From positions 310,001 to 374,000 of the forward strand of contig JAHDVF020000431.1 of assembly GCA_022606425.2 (NCBI GenBank): a stretch of DNA of 64,000 nucleotides, read 5' to 3'. The translations under genes and the position numbers were made by a program. This DNA comes from Lepidostoma basale (Eukaryota; Arthropoda; Insecta; Trichoptera; Lepidostomatidae). Below are positions 24,201-39,200 of this stretch, one piece after another; position 1 is the first letter of the stretch, and every line of letters begins with the position of its first letter. Under the pieces are notes generated by a model, which searched no databases, had not been told where the DNA came from, and saw only the letters and a list, made by a program, of their open reading frames with translations.

Positions 24201-27200
24201 GCATTTGATTGGGAATGGGAGCTTGGGAGATTAAATGCAAACAAAGAATTTAAGGAGAAAAAAGTAAAAGGAGGAATCTTATTATTAATTATCTTTTCAC
24301 CCAATTTCACCGATTTGAGGATTACAAAATTTTCAAGTTTGTTTAATTTATTGTTATTGTTGTGTGTAGAAATTTTGTGTCATTTTTTATCTAAACTATG
24401 GTCCAATTCAATACAATGGTTTGCCATCTAAAAAAAACCAGAATGTTTGGTGAAAGCTTGTTTATGTTCATTGAAACGTGTTTTAAAATTTCGTTAAACT
24501 ATTTATGTCGTTACTATGTATAATTTGTATATATTTTCGTTAAACTATGTATAAACTATTTAAGTCGTGAATTTTAATATTTTTTAATAAAAAGTGGTGT
24601 AAACAAAAACTAACTAACTAACTAACCATCACGCCGTCTCCCCGAAGGGGTAGGCAGAAAAAATGGACTGCCACACTTTTCTTTCCTGACATATTTCTCT
24701 CGCTTCCTCAACATTCATACATCGTGTCATGCACGCGCGTCGATTTCTCTGACTCCTCACATGGCCGACATTCAATATTTGATTTATTTGATCGTGCCAC
24801 GTTTTCCTCGGTCTTCCTCTATTTCTGGTTCCATTTACATCATAATCATATAATTTTTTTACCATTCATTCTTTCCATATGTCCAAACCATCTTAATGAT
24901 TCTTTCACTATTTTGTTCATGACACCGTCATTTGCTCCGCATTCACTTCTTATATTTTCATTCGACACTCTATCATATACAGAGTATTCACACATTCGTC
25001 TAAGAGATCTCATTTCTACTGCATTTATTCTACTTTCATCCTTCCAGTTCCTAATGTGTTTGGTTTAAACAAAGTTTTTTTAATTCCCAAAAAATAAATA
25101 GTATACCTTTTTTTATTGTTTAAAAATGTAACTTTGAATGATTAATTTAACGTTAAACCTCGCGTAGAGTAACGTCTGTGAACTGATGGGTATGATGTTT
25201 ATGTATCCATAAAAATAATTTAAAGCCGCATTGTGTTTCACGTGAGACTGTCAAGTAGAATGCTCGTAAATCATAATATTCCGCGATAAATCAAACGACC
25301 GTGTTTCCACCAGATATAACACGGCGCGCGGATGTACACCGATTGGATTGGAATCACTTACAATATTAGCCAGGAGCCTAATATGCTGAGTACAAGCATG
25401 TACCTAATGCATACACACAATAAACTATTTATGGTCACATCCAATCTTACTTCAATCTTTCTTACCGGCTGTAAAAGGGTGGATAAATAACTCAGCTTTG
25501 AACTAATGTAACGAATGAAATTCAAAGTTTATTTTTAAGGATTGATTGCATCTCAATAGAGACGAAGATGTAAATTGTTTTTTGGAAACAAAATATGGTG
25601 GTCTAGGCGCTTACAGGACTTATGACCTGTCATTGGTTGGGTTAAGCGATCGCTTTATGTTAACAACATTCACTATTTCGCCCTTCTTATAACTACCACG
25701 TCTGACAAATTTATGGATACTGGATTTAACCCATTGCGGAATAACATTTTTGGAAGATGTATTTATGCGATATGTATAATTAAATTTTTGGAAGATGTAT
25801 ATATGCCACCATGTTGAGAAATACTTCACATTTTTAGTTCAATCTACTCTAGTGCCATCCATTAATTACGGTATTTGTCTACAAGAAAAAACTGGTCCAA
25901 GTTAAAAAAACTGGTCCAAGTTAAAGCATAAAAATTAGAGAGCCATCTTCAGGCGTTATCTAGCAATGTTAGATAATTGCGTAGCCTTACACATTGCATT
26001 AATAAAGATTTTCTGTTTAATGCTTACACCTAATCTTAATGGATGCCGCTAGTGTAGATTGAACTAAAAATGTGAAGTGTTTCTCAACATGGTGGCATAT
26101 ATACATCTTCCAAAATTTTGTCAGACGTGGTGGTCGTAAGAAGGGCGGAATGAAGAATGTTGTTAACATAACGCTTAACCCAACCAATGATAGGTCATAA
26201 GTCCTGCAAGCGCCTCGACCACCATATTCTGTTTCCAAAAAACAATTTACAGCTTCGTCTCAATTGAGATACAATTAATCCTTAAAAATGACTAATCCGC
26301 TATGGGTTAAATCCTGTATTTGTCTACAAGTATTTGTATACATTCAAAATGTTGTATCAAAGTTTATTGTTTCTTGAAGTAAAACCCCATATAATTAAAT
26401 ATTAATAAAATATCATTTTTCCAGAAGTTTACTTACATTTTATGAGAGTGATATTTGCCAAATTTTCAAATCTGTAGTACAGATGCAGACGAAAACGTGC
26501 TATCAATAAGTCTGCGAAACTCACCAAAAAAATATTGAATATTCATGTTTAAAATAAATGAAAACATATACAATTAGAATTAAACACTTTTAAAACGTTG
26601 TATAAAACCACTTTATTTTGAGTCAGGAGCCCCAATCGGTTTCACTCTGTAACGAGCTTCGTCTTTCCTTTTTTGCCACCTCCCCTTAATAAATCTTAAT
26701 TTTGCATCTATGTATTTAAATCAGTTTGTGTATAGCCCTGACGAAGCTCGTTACAGAGTGAAACCGGTTGGCGCTCCTCCTTAAAATAAAGTGGTTTTAT
26801 GCAACGTTTTAAAAGTGTTTAATATCAAATGATTTTACTAAAATCTCTTGATAGAACTTCATTTTAAAATAATAATGAAATTTAACGATTTTTTTTAATA
26901 ACAACATTGACTTTATCTTTATTTCGATTATGACCGGTTTCGCCAGACTGGCATCGACAGACTCTCGTAGCCAGCAAGCCTGGCGAAATAAATCGCTGTT
27001 GAAATAAAGAGAAAATTGGAAGTATCTACGAACATTACTTAAAAATATTAGTAAAGATTGTAAAACATGTTATTCTAAGAAACAGTTTACTTTGGTAATC
27101 TTAAGGCGTTAATACCGTGAAATTTTATAATGTATTATTATTATTTTTATGAATTAAAACACTGTTTCTCCACTTTTCAGTTTATTTTTTGCAACATGTT

Positions 27201-30200
27201 TCGAAGGTTTTATATATTTATCGTCGAGAGAACGATACAAAACAATTTCGTTCTGCATTTTATTATTATTATTATTATTTTGTTGAATCGCTCTTTATAT
27301 CATGACAGCATGTGCCAAATCGATGTAAAGGGTATTATTATACCTATCATAGTGATTCTTGTGGCATGTGATAGGTAGCTAATCTATCGCCATTTTATTG
27401 TCACGTGAATTCTACACCAGACCAATGACAATGTGACAATCACACTACCCTCGCCGGGAATCAACCCAGAACCTTCGGGGTGGCAGTCAATGCACGTACC
27501 ACTCGGCCACGAAGGCCTCAATTTTAATTATATTTCCTTATTTAATTATTTAATATTATATCACTGTTATTACACGTATCTCAATTAATTATTATGAGTT
27601 TGTAGCGACAGCCGTTTCGAATTATAAATTAAGTATTTATTGTTGGAACTTTATTTGTTTATAATATTGGATGATGCCGACATGTTTTGGCAAAGCAGCT
27701 GTCAACGCAATCTCACATAAATAAATTGTGATACGTATAATAACAGTGTTTCAATAACATGAGTATCATAGTGTTTCAGTCTTAACAATGGATTATCTAT
27801 TTGACCTTATTTACCAGTGAGTGTCGTATGCACGTCTACGGGGATGTCCATCACCTATCGGCCGCGCTCCGATTTCCGAGGGCGGATTTACGCCAGCGGC
27901 TACAGCGAGACATGCTCGGTGCCGGGACAGGGTCGCGGGGAACCCACCACGCTGCACATCCCCTTCCTAAGCCCAGATTGCGGAGTGAATCAGGCGTACG
28001 CCCTCGGAGACGGAAGACCGAGCATTGCAAATAAGTATGGAATACTATTACATATTTAAATTACGCGGAAATCAATTTCAGACACCAGAATCTAATTCAG
28101 AGATTCTCAAAATAATTTGACATACGGCCTCCTTTTCAGGAAAAAAATTTACAAGATTATTTTAAGTTTTTTTTCTTGTATACAACAGGTCGTTTGAACC
28201 CAATTACTGTATACAATTTATTTTCGCTATTATATTGATTCTTATGAAATGTGATAGGTAGCCAGTCTATCGCCATTTTATTGTAACGAAAATTCTACAC
28301 CAGACCAAATATCAAATATCGAACCCGAGACCTTCGGTATGGAAGTCAGAGCTCTTACCACTCTGTCACGAAGGATGGATATAGAATTGCAACGTAGTAG
28401 AAGTTTTTTTTATGTAGCTATTGTGTTATTAATAAGATTCGAAGTATTAAAATTAATAAAATATTTATATAAAAATCCTAATGAGATGATTATGATTGAA
28501 AACCAATGTATTTGTATTTTAAAATCAATGATTTGCAGTTTATGTGTAATACAATTTCACCAAAAAAATATATAGCTTTGACAGTAATGTTTTGATTTCA
28601 AAAAGATTTTATAGAAATAAAAAAATCAAAATATTAAAGGAATTCATTTAAATATATAACATAATAAAAATTTCACATGTACATTAGTTTACTTTTATTA
28701 GCGAATCAATCAGAAAAAACAAATAATTTCATAATTTTTTTTTTTTTTTTTAAATCGAGTTGTTTCTTAATTTTCGTATGTTACAAATAAGATGCGTGCA
28801 TATGTAAGCCGATTGAAATTTGTTTTTTAGAATATTTTTTAAGGGTAAAATTTTTTAGCAATTCATTATCCTCTTTTTGCTTCCCTTAGCGTCCTCATCC
28901 TTCCCCTAGAGCCAGCATGGACCCCTAAGTTCTCCTTAGTACACCCGGGAAGCCAATTGGCCCACTTTGAGAACCTATGATATAAATAATTTATAAACGA
29001 ATACTTTTGCTGATTATATACAAGAGCTGCAATTTTATATCATTTTTATTAATGAGTGAATGCTGTCATATACAACGCACCAAATATGTTATGATATTGA
29101 TGGCTAAGGCTGTACTTATGGTAATTTAGAGAAAATATCAGAAATAAGGTTGAAGTATTTCAAAACACTCACAATTTTTTCTTTATAAATGCAATTTACT
29201 TGAGATATATACATTTCTTACAAACAGCATACATTAAATACTTATTCTACAAAATAATAAGCATAGGATTTTTTTTAAAGGTAATTATATATAAGCATTA
29301 AATTAGTAGTCAAATTTTAATAACTATTTATAAACTTTATTGAAACTAGACGATCTTCGTGGCAGAGTGGTTACGAGCTCCTTCCATGCTGAAGGTCCTG
29401 GGTTCGATTCCCGGCGATGGCAGTGTGATTGTCACACTGTCATTGGTCTGGTGTAGAATTCACGTGACGATAAAATGGCGATAGATTGGCTACCTATCAC
29501 ATGTCACGAGAATCAATATAACAGCTAAAAAATAAAAAAATATATACAGTAATTGGGTCCAAACGACCTGTGGTGTACATAAAAAAATTAATAAATAAAA
29601 AACTAACTTTATTGATTAATCGTATGAACATAATTAAAAAGTTTTTTTTTATATACAACTTATATGTCTTCTTTGTTCGCCATACTTAGTGTTGTATATG
29701 TTTTATTTGTATTTTTATTTTTTTACATACTTTGTATTATATATATATATATATATATAACACTATTAAAATTACATATCAGACATGTTTTGGAAAACCT
29801 GTCCTACTTCAGTGATACATATAATAAAGATTCATATTTAAAATATTATAAAATTGTTTGCAAATATGATCAGTTTTGACACAATTCTATAATGTATTCG
29901 TAGATAGATAATAATTCAAATGAAACATAAAATTACCATTAAAAATATCCCGAAAAATTAACAAGATAAGCTTATATCTTTACCTACATATTTTTTGTTA
30001 TTATTTATTGTTTCTTGAGCAATGACGTAATACTTCATATTTAATAATTTATACTAATGAAAACGTACGTTATCTAGAAGTTTTATAGTTTATGGGAATG
30101 ACATGTTTCGACTTTCTAAACCATTATCAAATATTTATAACGCCAACACAGACGCTCTCTTTTGTATCAATTGTTCTATGTTATTGTTCATCAAAATCAA

Positions 30201-33200
30201 AAAGCGTTCTTTGCGTATTACTTTTCCATGTTTCTAGTACAGTACAAAACAGTAAAAATGAAAATTTATTGCTCTGCGGCGGTCTTAAAACGACTTTATT
30301 TGGCTGTAGAGTTTTAAACTATTTACTAAGAAAACTTATTATCTTTTCAGAACTCTAATGTACACTCTCTTGGTGATCCAGAACAACCCCATAATCCAGG
30401 CGCAGGGGGATAGATTCGTTCGAGTTGGGTGTGTTGCACCGCCCTCCCTTAATCTCACCCTTGGAGCTGATATTAACGTCGGCCAGGACAGGTCTGTTTA
30501 TTTTCATTTGCTCCTGTTTGTGTGAAAGTCGCGCTGTGTTACTTGACTTAATAAATATTATCCGATTTAACGTAAAGAATGAATGTTTCATTCATTCAAT
30601 CAGTGTATGTGATATGAGATTATTATACAATTTTACTGCCCTTCCCGTTTTTGATAAAGAATTTTCCGATAGATTTTATATTATTTGGATTATTTTTTTA
30701 GCATTTTTCAATTAATCTATTGATTTGGAGGCTTTAATTTACAATGTAATTAAAGCTAAAATTAAAACCTTCATCATAAACGAATAACATACATTTAGAC
30801 CAGGTTTCTCGACTATAACATATGTAATGGTATTTACGAACATTGTTACCAAGGCGCTTTATATAGGTGTACAAAAATACTGTTAGTATAATGATTTTAG
30901 TCAGATAATTCTTAAAATTCTGATAACGGAATTTTGTAATATTTTACTAAAACTCTTCTTAGAGTGTATGTAAATGGAGAATAAATAGTCATTGTCCTAA
31001 GAAAATGGGCTACATATTGTTTTATCTCCAGCAATGCAGATCCAACCTGCTAATGGTTATGCGGGTAGGTAGAGCAATCTCTTTTTGTTAAACCGTGTCA
31101 CTTCGGAGGTCGGTGTATTTTATAATAGTGTGGCTGACCTTTGTGAAGCACAATCTTGGTTAAAATTATATATTTTATATTTTATTTATTGTTTCTTGAT
31201 AAAATAAAACTCCATATAAAATATTTAATACTAGTAAGAAAAAAAATACTTAAGATTTCTCGAAGTCTTTTTATATTTTACGGGAATAACATGTTTTGTC
31301 TTGGTAAGTAATTATCAAATCCAATGTATGTCTTATAAGTACAATTCCTTGGCAAGGGAAAACATGTTATTGCCATAAAATATAATAAATATTATCGAAA
31401 ACAAACGTTTGCATTCGCATTAGAAATATATTTTTTTGTGTCATGAATGTAAAGTTTCTCCATTTTCTTTTATTTTATTGTGTAAAAGCGTTATTCATTA
31501 TTTTATATTGTATTATACTTAAAACTCCTAACTGTTTCTCTATTGTATTGGATGATACCTAAATAAATTAAAAGGAAATAATTCATGTTTTTAATTGAAA
31601 TTTCTTGGTTGAAGTTCATTTTAAATAATGAAAGCAAAAAAAAATTACACAAAATTTCTTTATTATTATATATTTAGTGTGCTTCTACTTGTGTTTATGC
31701 TCGACCGATTTCGGCAGCTTGCTGGCATCTTCTGGTGTATGTCACCAGAAGATGGCAGCAAGCTGCCGAAACCGGTCGAACATAAACACAAGTGGAAGCA
31801 CACTTAATACAAAATAATAAAGAAAGTTTGTATCATTTTTATTTTTGTTTCATTATTTAAATGAAATAAATCAAGATGATAATCAAACCGTTCTCAAAAT
31901 CGTTCAGGTGGTTCAACATTTTTATATTTTTATTTAATTCAATTTTGGATTATTGCTTACTTCAATTTTGGATTATTATTTATTTAAATTTAAAATAATC
32001 AATTTCCAGTAGTTATTTAACTAAGAAAGAGAAATAGCATTGATGTTTCTCCCTCACAGTAAGGTATCATTAAAACACGAAAGAAAACTCCTAATTACCT
32101 GCTCGTGTAATAAAACAAATGAAAAAATATTGCCATGCTTCAGGCGTTAAGTCTAAGCATGTTGGAGTTGATTTAAATTTAGAATGATTTACATAGATAA
32201 AATACCTAACCTACATTGTTGTACTTGTTATTTTCAGGAATAGTTCCTTCTAACTGGTACATCGTTTACTGAATTACTTTTATATTTTCTCCTTAATTGT
32301 ATTTATTGTTTCTCAAAACAATATGTAAAACTTCATATAAAATAATTAATACATATGAAAATGACTGTTTTCTAGAAGTTTTATTATAGTTTACGGGAAT
32401 AACGTTTTTCGCCTTACTGAATTGTTATTTGACAGTTTGATAATGCTTTAGAATGGTAAAACATGTCATTCCCATAAACAATTATAAAACTTCTAGAAAA
32501 CAGAAGTTTTTATTCGTATGAATTATTATTATTTAAAACTTTAATCTCAATTTATTTTAAATGTATTATATATTTTTGTGAAAAATCTTAAGGTTCGAAA
32601 TTAATATAGAATTCTACAAAATGAAACCTGAAAAAAACCATTAAACTTGGCGATGCGATGAATCCATTTTGAACAATGCAACTATGTTTCTAGTGACGAT
32701 AAATCACCCGAAGGTACCGGTTCGATTCCCGCGTCATCCATTATCAATACCACTGGGTCTGTGGATGCACCGAAGGTCAGGATGTACATTATCAATGACC
32801 CAGATGAGGGAGACCCCACTGCGCAGGTCAACGGAGGAGCGGTGTCTCTCGGAGAGACGATTGAACTGAGGATCGAATCGGAGTACACTAAATCAGGTAT
32901 ATTGGGGACTCCCTAACCATGTTCTTGGGAAGTTAAGTTTCTGCTATAATATATAATAATATATATGTAATGTTTAATTTCGCGATTAAAATAAATTATA
33001 TAATATTATTCAATATTAAAGAAAACGTACGTTTTCTTCAAATTTCGTTATATTTTATGGGAGAGATATGTTTCATATTTATAATATTTAAAAACTTTAT
33101 TTTGTATAAATTTTTGAAAACATTTTATTTTTACAAAACTTTTCATAAACATGTTTTGGGACACAGAAAACCTTCCTCAGTGTAGAAATTTAAAAGCTTT

Positions 33201-36200
33201 AAATTTCTACAGGGAAGAAGGGTATCTGTGTCGCGAAACATGTTATTGAATAGTTTAAAAAAGTGTTCTGAAAATGCAACGTTAAAAAATACAATTATTC
33301 AAGTGTGAATAAAAAAAAAACAAAGTGATGGCGAGTAAAGTAGAAAATAAAAACCCTAAAAAACGGATTTTAAAAATTGCTTATTTTTATCAATATTATA
33401 AATAATAAATTATAATGATAGAGTTATGCATAATGTTTGAAGCAATAAAGTTTCAAAGTTCCAAGTACAAAAAATCTTCCTTTTTATCCCTATAGCAATA
33501 AATTCAAACACATTATCTTATTTTAAAAGAAGTTCGATTATTTGGTTCTTTCAGGTAATTAGATGTGTGACAAAAAGCAGATTAGCATAAAATATCTACA
33601 CATTTTTCAGTTTCTTCCAAATATACTTGTATATACAAAATTGTATTTTATTGGGTTTCGATTTTATGTTACCAATTTTTTTTTTTTAAGTTTGACATAT
33701 CCAAGAAATATATTTTTTACAAATAACTAAATATTTCATTTGTACAATTTTTTTTCCAAAAATAATTACGTTTCTTTAGTCATGTGCAGTTTATTTATTT
33801 AGAGCTTTTATATGTTTGATGCTAAATTTATAGGTAAGTTATTATTATTGTAATTGTAATCTATGAATAACGGTAATTAACTGGTACGGAATACGATTTT
33901 AAAATAAGAATATCAATATATCTAGTTCAAATTTGAATTTCAATGTTTCAAATTTGATTTGAGGAAATAGGTTGTGATTGAAAACACAAACTTACTTATA
34001 CGATAATAAATAATTTCAAGTACATGAAAATGAAAAAAATATGTATTTTCGTATGAAACACTCAATTTGTGATTAAGCATTATTAAAAATGATTAAAAAA
34101 CACTGTTATATTTTATTTTAACATCATTTCATTTGTTTTAACTAAAAAACCGGTTTAACTCCCAGAGCTTTTCAATTGATATTCAAAAATGTGTTTAAGT
34201 AGGAATTTTTGGAATTGTCAAAAGTGCAACTGTCAAAATATCTGCTTGAACACATTTTTTACTATCAATTATAATGTTTTTATTAGCCAGACGAATCTTC
34301 GATAAGAGCGAAACCGGTTCGTTCGTAAAAATAAATTAAGTGTTGTAATAACAAAATATAAAAGGGTTTTTAATTACACAAAAAGTTTATTTATTTAATA
34401 ATAAAAAAATTATAATATATTACATATTTTGTTTTATTCCAGATGTTCTTCTAGATCCCCGATTGGTATTGGCAGCTCGCTGCCATCTTCTGGTATAATT
34501 AACTATACCATAATTAATTATACCGCTGAAACTGATATTAAAATTACATATGCAAAAAAGAACTCTTACCAAAAATTGCATTAAGCAACATTTATAATTC
34601 AGTTAAACTTAAGAATACGTTTATTTTTTAACGACAGTTAGAACGTTAATCGTACCCTTTCACCATTTTGAAGACCCGGGTTATTATTACGGCATTTTCG
34701 ATCTTCTCGAATGGTTTATTGCCTGAGATATTACCCGTTTTGTAATAACTTGTATAGTAACCCTCTCCCAGCTTACAAACTATTTTATTGGGTAACCTTT
34801 CTAACATGGTTGCTTATTTAATTGGGGGGCTATTTTATTACGCGTTGAACATAAATGACACTAAGAATAACCTCAGATACACTATTAGGGGCTTTAAAAT
34901 TGTACTTCATTGATAAGATATTACTTTCCCGTTTTTGAGAAATTGATCATAAATTTACAAAATAAAATAGTCAATTAAATGGGTTTCTTCTTTAGAGTAT
35001 TATTTTGAGTGAAGTGTGCCAATGTAACACATACAAACTACTAAAAATGTATTTAAACATTCGTTTTCGAGAAATCTTCTTTCGTGGAAATGATATGTTT
35101 TACCATTATTATACCATAATCAATTGTCATTTGCTTGTTCTCATATTTATTTATATTTTCCTGATCAAATATATGTTTGACGAACTTTTTAGCAGACTTG
35201 CAAGGCCTATGACTGGCACACCGAAGGAAGGGTCCGAAAGCAGTGTGATTGTCTCATTGTCTTTGTCGTGCAGAATTTACGTGACAATAAAATAGCGATA
35301 GATTCCCTACATATCACATTCCATAAGAATCAATTTAAATAGCTAAATAAAAATATGATTCTTTACAGTAATTGGGTTAAAATGACCCTTTGTAAACAAA
35401 AAAAGACAAGAAAATATAATATTATTGCCAGAGATATAAATTTAAAATCAACAATTTAGTACCAATAAACATTGTTGTCCAATAAAAAGAGAAGCAAATA
35501 GCAATTTAATACATAAGAGATAGATGCTTTCTGAGGGTAGCCTCACTATCGTAAAAAAATTTCCACATCCGAAGAGATGTTAGGTTAAGTTTAATAGGAT
35601 TATTGCCCTGCCCACGGGCATTCCTTTAGGTAGATTGGTTTTACACAGTGGCAGGTGAAATAATCTATGTTGCCTTTGTCGCAGATAATTGTCGGGGACT
35701 AACAAAGTTAGGTCATTCAAAATGTCAGAGTTATGTATTGGACCACGAATCAGTTGAAAAAAATTAACACCCAGGTGGATAGTTCGTCCAATTTTCAATG
35801 ATTGGTAGTCCAGCATACCCAGCAAGAAATCAGTTAGGTACAACCAGGGGTAGTAACCGTTTTCTTTGAGGTACAAAATCGTAAGAAGTAAGATATGTCG
35901 ATCGTACTCGTATTTTCCTTCAAGATCGACGTTTTGACAATCATCGCGGTCTCATCTTCAGAATAATTGTATGTAGTTTTAATAACCCTAGAAAAGAAAC
36001 AAATAAACATAGATACGTTTAGAATCTCAAGGATTATTTAATGTACCGTAAAAATAACCGTACTGTTTTTTGTAAAAAATATATTTTAATTTTATAACTA
36101 CGTACAATCCATCACTTACATATTTATAAACATCCTTAGTTAGTTGTCAAACAATTAAACATTTTAAATGAAAATAAAAGACTTTATTTTCATTATCGAA

Positions 36201-39200
36201 AAACAAATCAGACTACTTTATCTGTCAAAAACTTTATTCGCCTGTAAAATTTTAAAACATTAATTGACTCTGAAGCGAAACCTTATATTAACTTTTATTG
36301 ATTTATTGGGAGCATTTTGATGGTCTCCGCTTGATAAAAAAGTCAGAAAGGGAGACAGAACGCCTTGAATATAATTAACGCGTAGGAAGAAAATAAGCAA
36401 AAGATTTCTCTGTAAATTAAATTTGACAGGGCAAAGTAAAGAATTGATCGTGCTTAAAAATAATAAATTGTTAAAGGCGAGCTTTTATTGTTCTCGATGC
36501 TTTGTCCTTGCCAATTTCATCCTTCCATTTGAAGATTTTTTTTTCCTTTCATTATATCTCGCGAAACAAAAGGGCCCATTATATTGTTAAGTACTCTTAA
36601 TTATTTTACATTTATATAATCAAATAGATTGTTGTTTGTCTTGTGGTGGAAACAAGGATTATACTAACGAATCCATCATCTCTTGAGTGGTTCTATAGTG
36701 TTAAGAGCGTATAAGTATCAAGTACTTTTCTTCTATATTCGCCTTCACTTTGTAATGTGGATTCACATTTGAATGAGTAGAATAACAATTTGTTTTTTTA
36801 CAACACTTTATATTTTGATTTGCAGATATGTTTCGGTTTATTATCGGTCCTTCCAAGATGCACAAAGCTTAACAACATATATTTATTCAATGTGTTCAAA
36901 GTGTTATTATATTTATTCTAATTAAGTGTTTTATTTACGACTCGACTTAAGGAAACCACTTTTAGGTTGCGTATTTTCAAGGAGAGTTTTTATTCATTAT
37001 TGATTTGGATTTATTCATTTAAGCATAATAATAAAAATATTTTTTTTGTGAAATAATAATTATTATAAATTATTTGATGTTCCTTAAACAATGATGTTAA
37101 ACTCCATATTAAATAATTAATACGAATGGAAACGTCTGTTTTCGCCTTCCTAAAGCATTATTAAATGTCGATATTTTGTGGCGCCTAAGTAAGGCGGAAC
37201 ATGTTTTTCCCATAAAATATAATAAAACTTCGAGGAAATAGACGTCTTCATTAGTATTAATAATATAATTATACCATTACAGAACTACAAAGAAATTACG
37301 TATTTTTCGCAGATATCGATATACATGCTTATCATCTGGTGGCTTCTTCACAACTAGGAGATAGTTCCGTTCTTCTGCTGGATGGAAGAGGATGTCCAAC
37401 TGGTCAGGTGGATTTTCCGGCCCTAGTTCATACGAGATTACCCCTGGATCCCAAGTATGGCGAAAAAGGTACACACAATATTTTTCTTTATAATTCCTTC
37501 TTCTCTTTCATCTTCTTCAGCTTCCCCCCCCCCCCCCTGCTTAATATAAGCCTTTTCAACTTTTCTCAAGTCATCCGTGTTTTGTTTCTTTTGCATCCAA
37601 GTCTTCTAACTTCATGTTTGTTTGTTTTTTGTTTATGAAATGTAATTTTTTATTATTTAAAAAAAAAGACTAATACCAAGGATTTAGAATCAATAATATT
37701 ATAATTTATTTTACAATCTTCAATGTGAGCAGAAAATAGCTCATTATTATGAAGAAGGAATCTGGTCGTGTCCAGGCTTGAGCCCATGACCCCCCTAGAC
37801 CACCACCCGATAATTATTTACTAGCATGGCGGATTTATTTTAAATTAAAACACTTTTTTCCAGCATTTAAAAATTGAAATGTGAAAAAACAACGTATTCT
37901 TTTTCTTCTTCTTCTTCTTCTTCTTCTCCTTATAGACCTTTGGTCTGTTCCTGAAATCAGGCTTGCCTCTCTTGGGAAGTTGACTCCCAACTATCTCTAC
38001 ATCTCTTCGGCGGTCTTCCGGGGGGACGACAGCCGGCAGGAATCTTAACAACGTATTAATTCATTAAAAATTCCTCATTATGGAACTCCACAGTGTTTAT
38101 TCTTTAAGTTCATCAAAAAATGCTAGTATTTGTAAACATTTTATATAGGATTTTGTAAAAGTAAAGTTTTTGAAAATGATAGTCTAAAAGATAACAGAAA
38201 AGAAATCAACAAAGGAAACAAAATATTGTGTTAAATCCTATATATCTTACATGACTAACTAAATAACCACTATGCCGTTTCTCCTAAGGGGTAAGCAGAG
38301 AGTATGGACAGACATACTTCTTTGTCCTAACATACCTCTCGAGCTCGAAATTCGTACATCGTAATATAAACGCTTGTAATTTTTTCCGACTTCGAATGTG
38401 AACCTTTTAGTATTTGATTTATTTGGTTATGCCATGCTTTCCATAGTCTGTCACGGCTTCCTATTTGCACTCACAACGCCTTATAAAACATTTTAACCGT
38501 TTTATTCTAATCCATTTTAATCCAGATATAAGAAGGATTTTTGTTCAACTCTAATAAAAGAGAATATATAATGCAGTCAAATACATAAAATTAATAAATA
38601 ATGATTAAAGGTGTGAGATTCTGGTCCAGCGGGACAACGACGCCCCCTGCTAGGGTTGGGAGGGACACTGGAAGGGCGGGACTCAGGAGCAGCACCACTG
38701 GAAGGGTGGGGCCCAGGGTAACTACTGCCAGCGCAAGACCCAGGGCTAATGCGACTGGCGGAGCGGTGAGGCTGAGTGCCAGATTCAGGGCTTTCCGCTT
38801 CCCGAACTCCCACGTGGTGAAATTCAGCGTCATGGTGCAGTTCTGTGTCGGCCCGTGTGAAAAGGTTTGTAATAAAACATGAAACTAATGCAGTGGTGGT
38901 CGCTGTATTTTTATAAAGGCATCACTTAACCAAAATATCTTTAATTTTTAATAAACTTAAAGCGTTAAATAATGACGATATGTATTTTGAGATCTTGGGA
39001 AAAATCCGCATAGCTCGTCTTTCTGGACCGGCATTAACACCACTTTGAATATGGAGACTGCAACGTTCTCCGAAACGTCGGTCCAGAAAGACGATTTTTC
39101 TCAAGATCCCAAAATACTTAAAGGGTTTTAACCCTAGAATTTTATTATATAATACTCGTATATGACGTTTTTATGAATTTAAACACCCTGTTGTCTAATT

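Noticed and set aside
38577..38833. Two minus-strand frames opposite exon i
   Set aside because: They arise from the GC-rich insertion read antisense; they have no splice context or domain, and the plus frame is continuous with the ZP domain.
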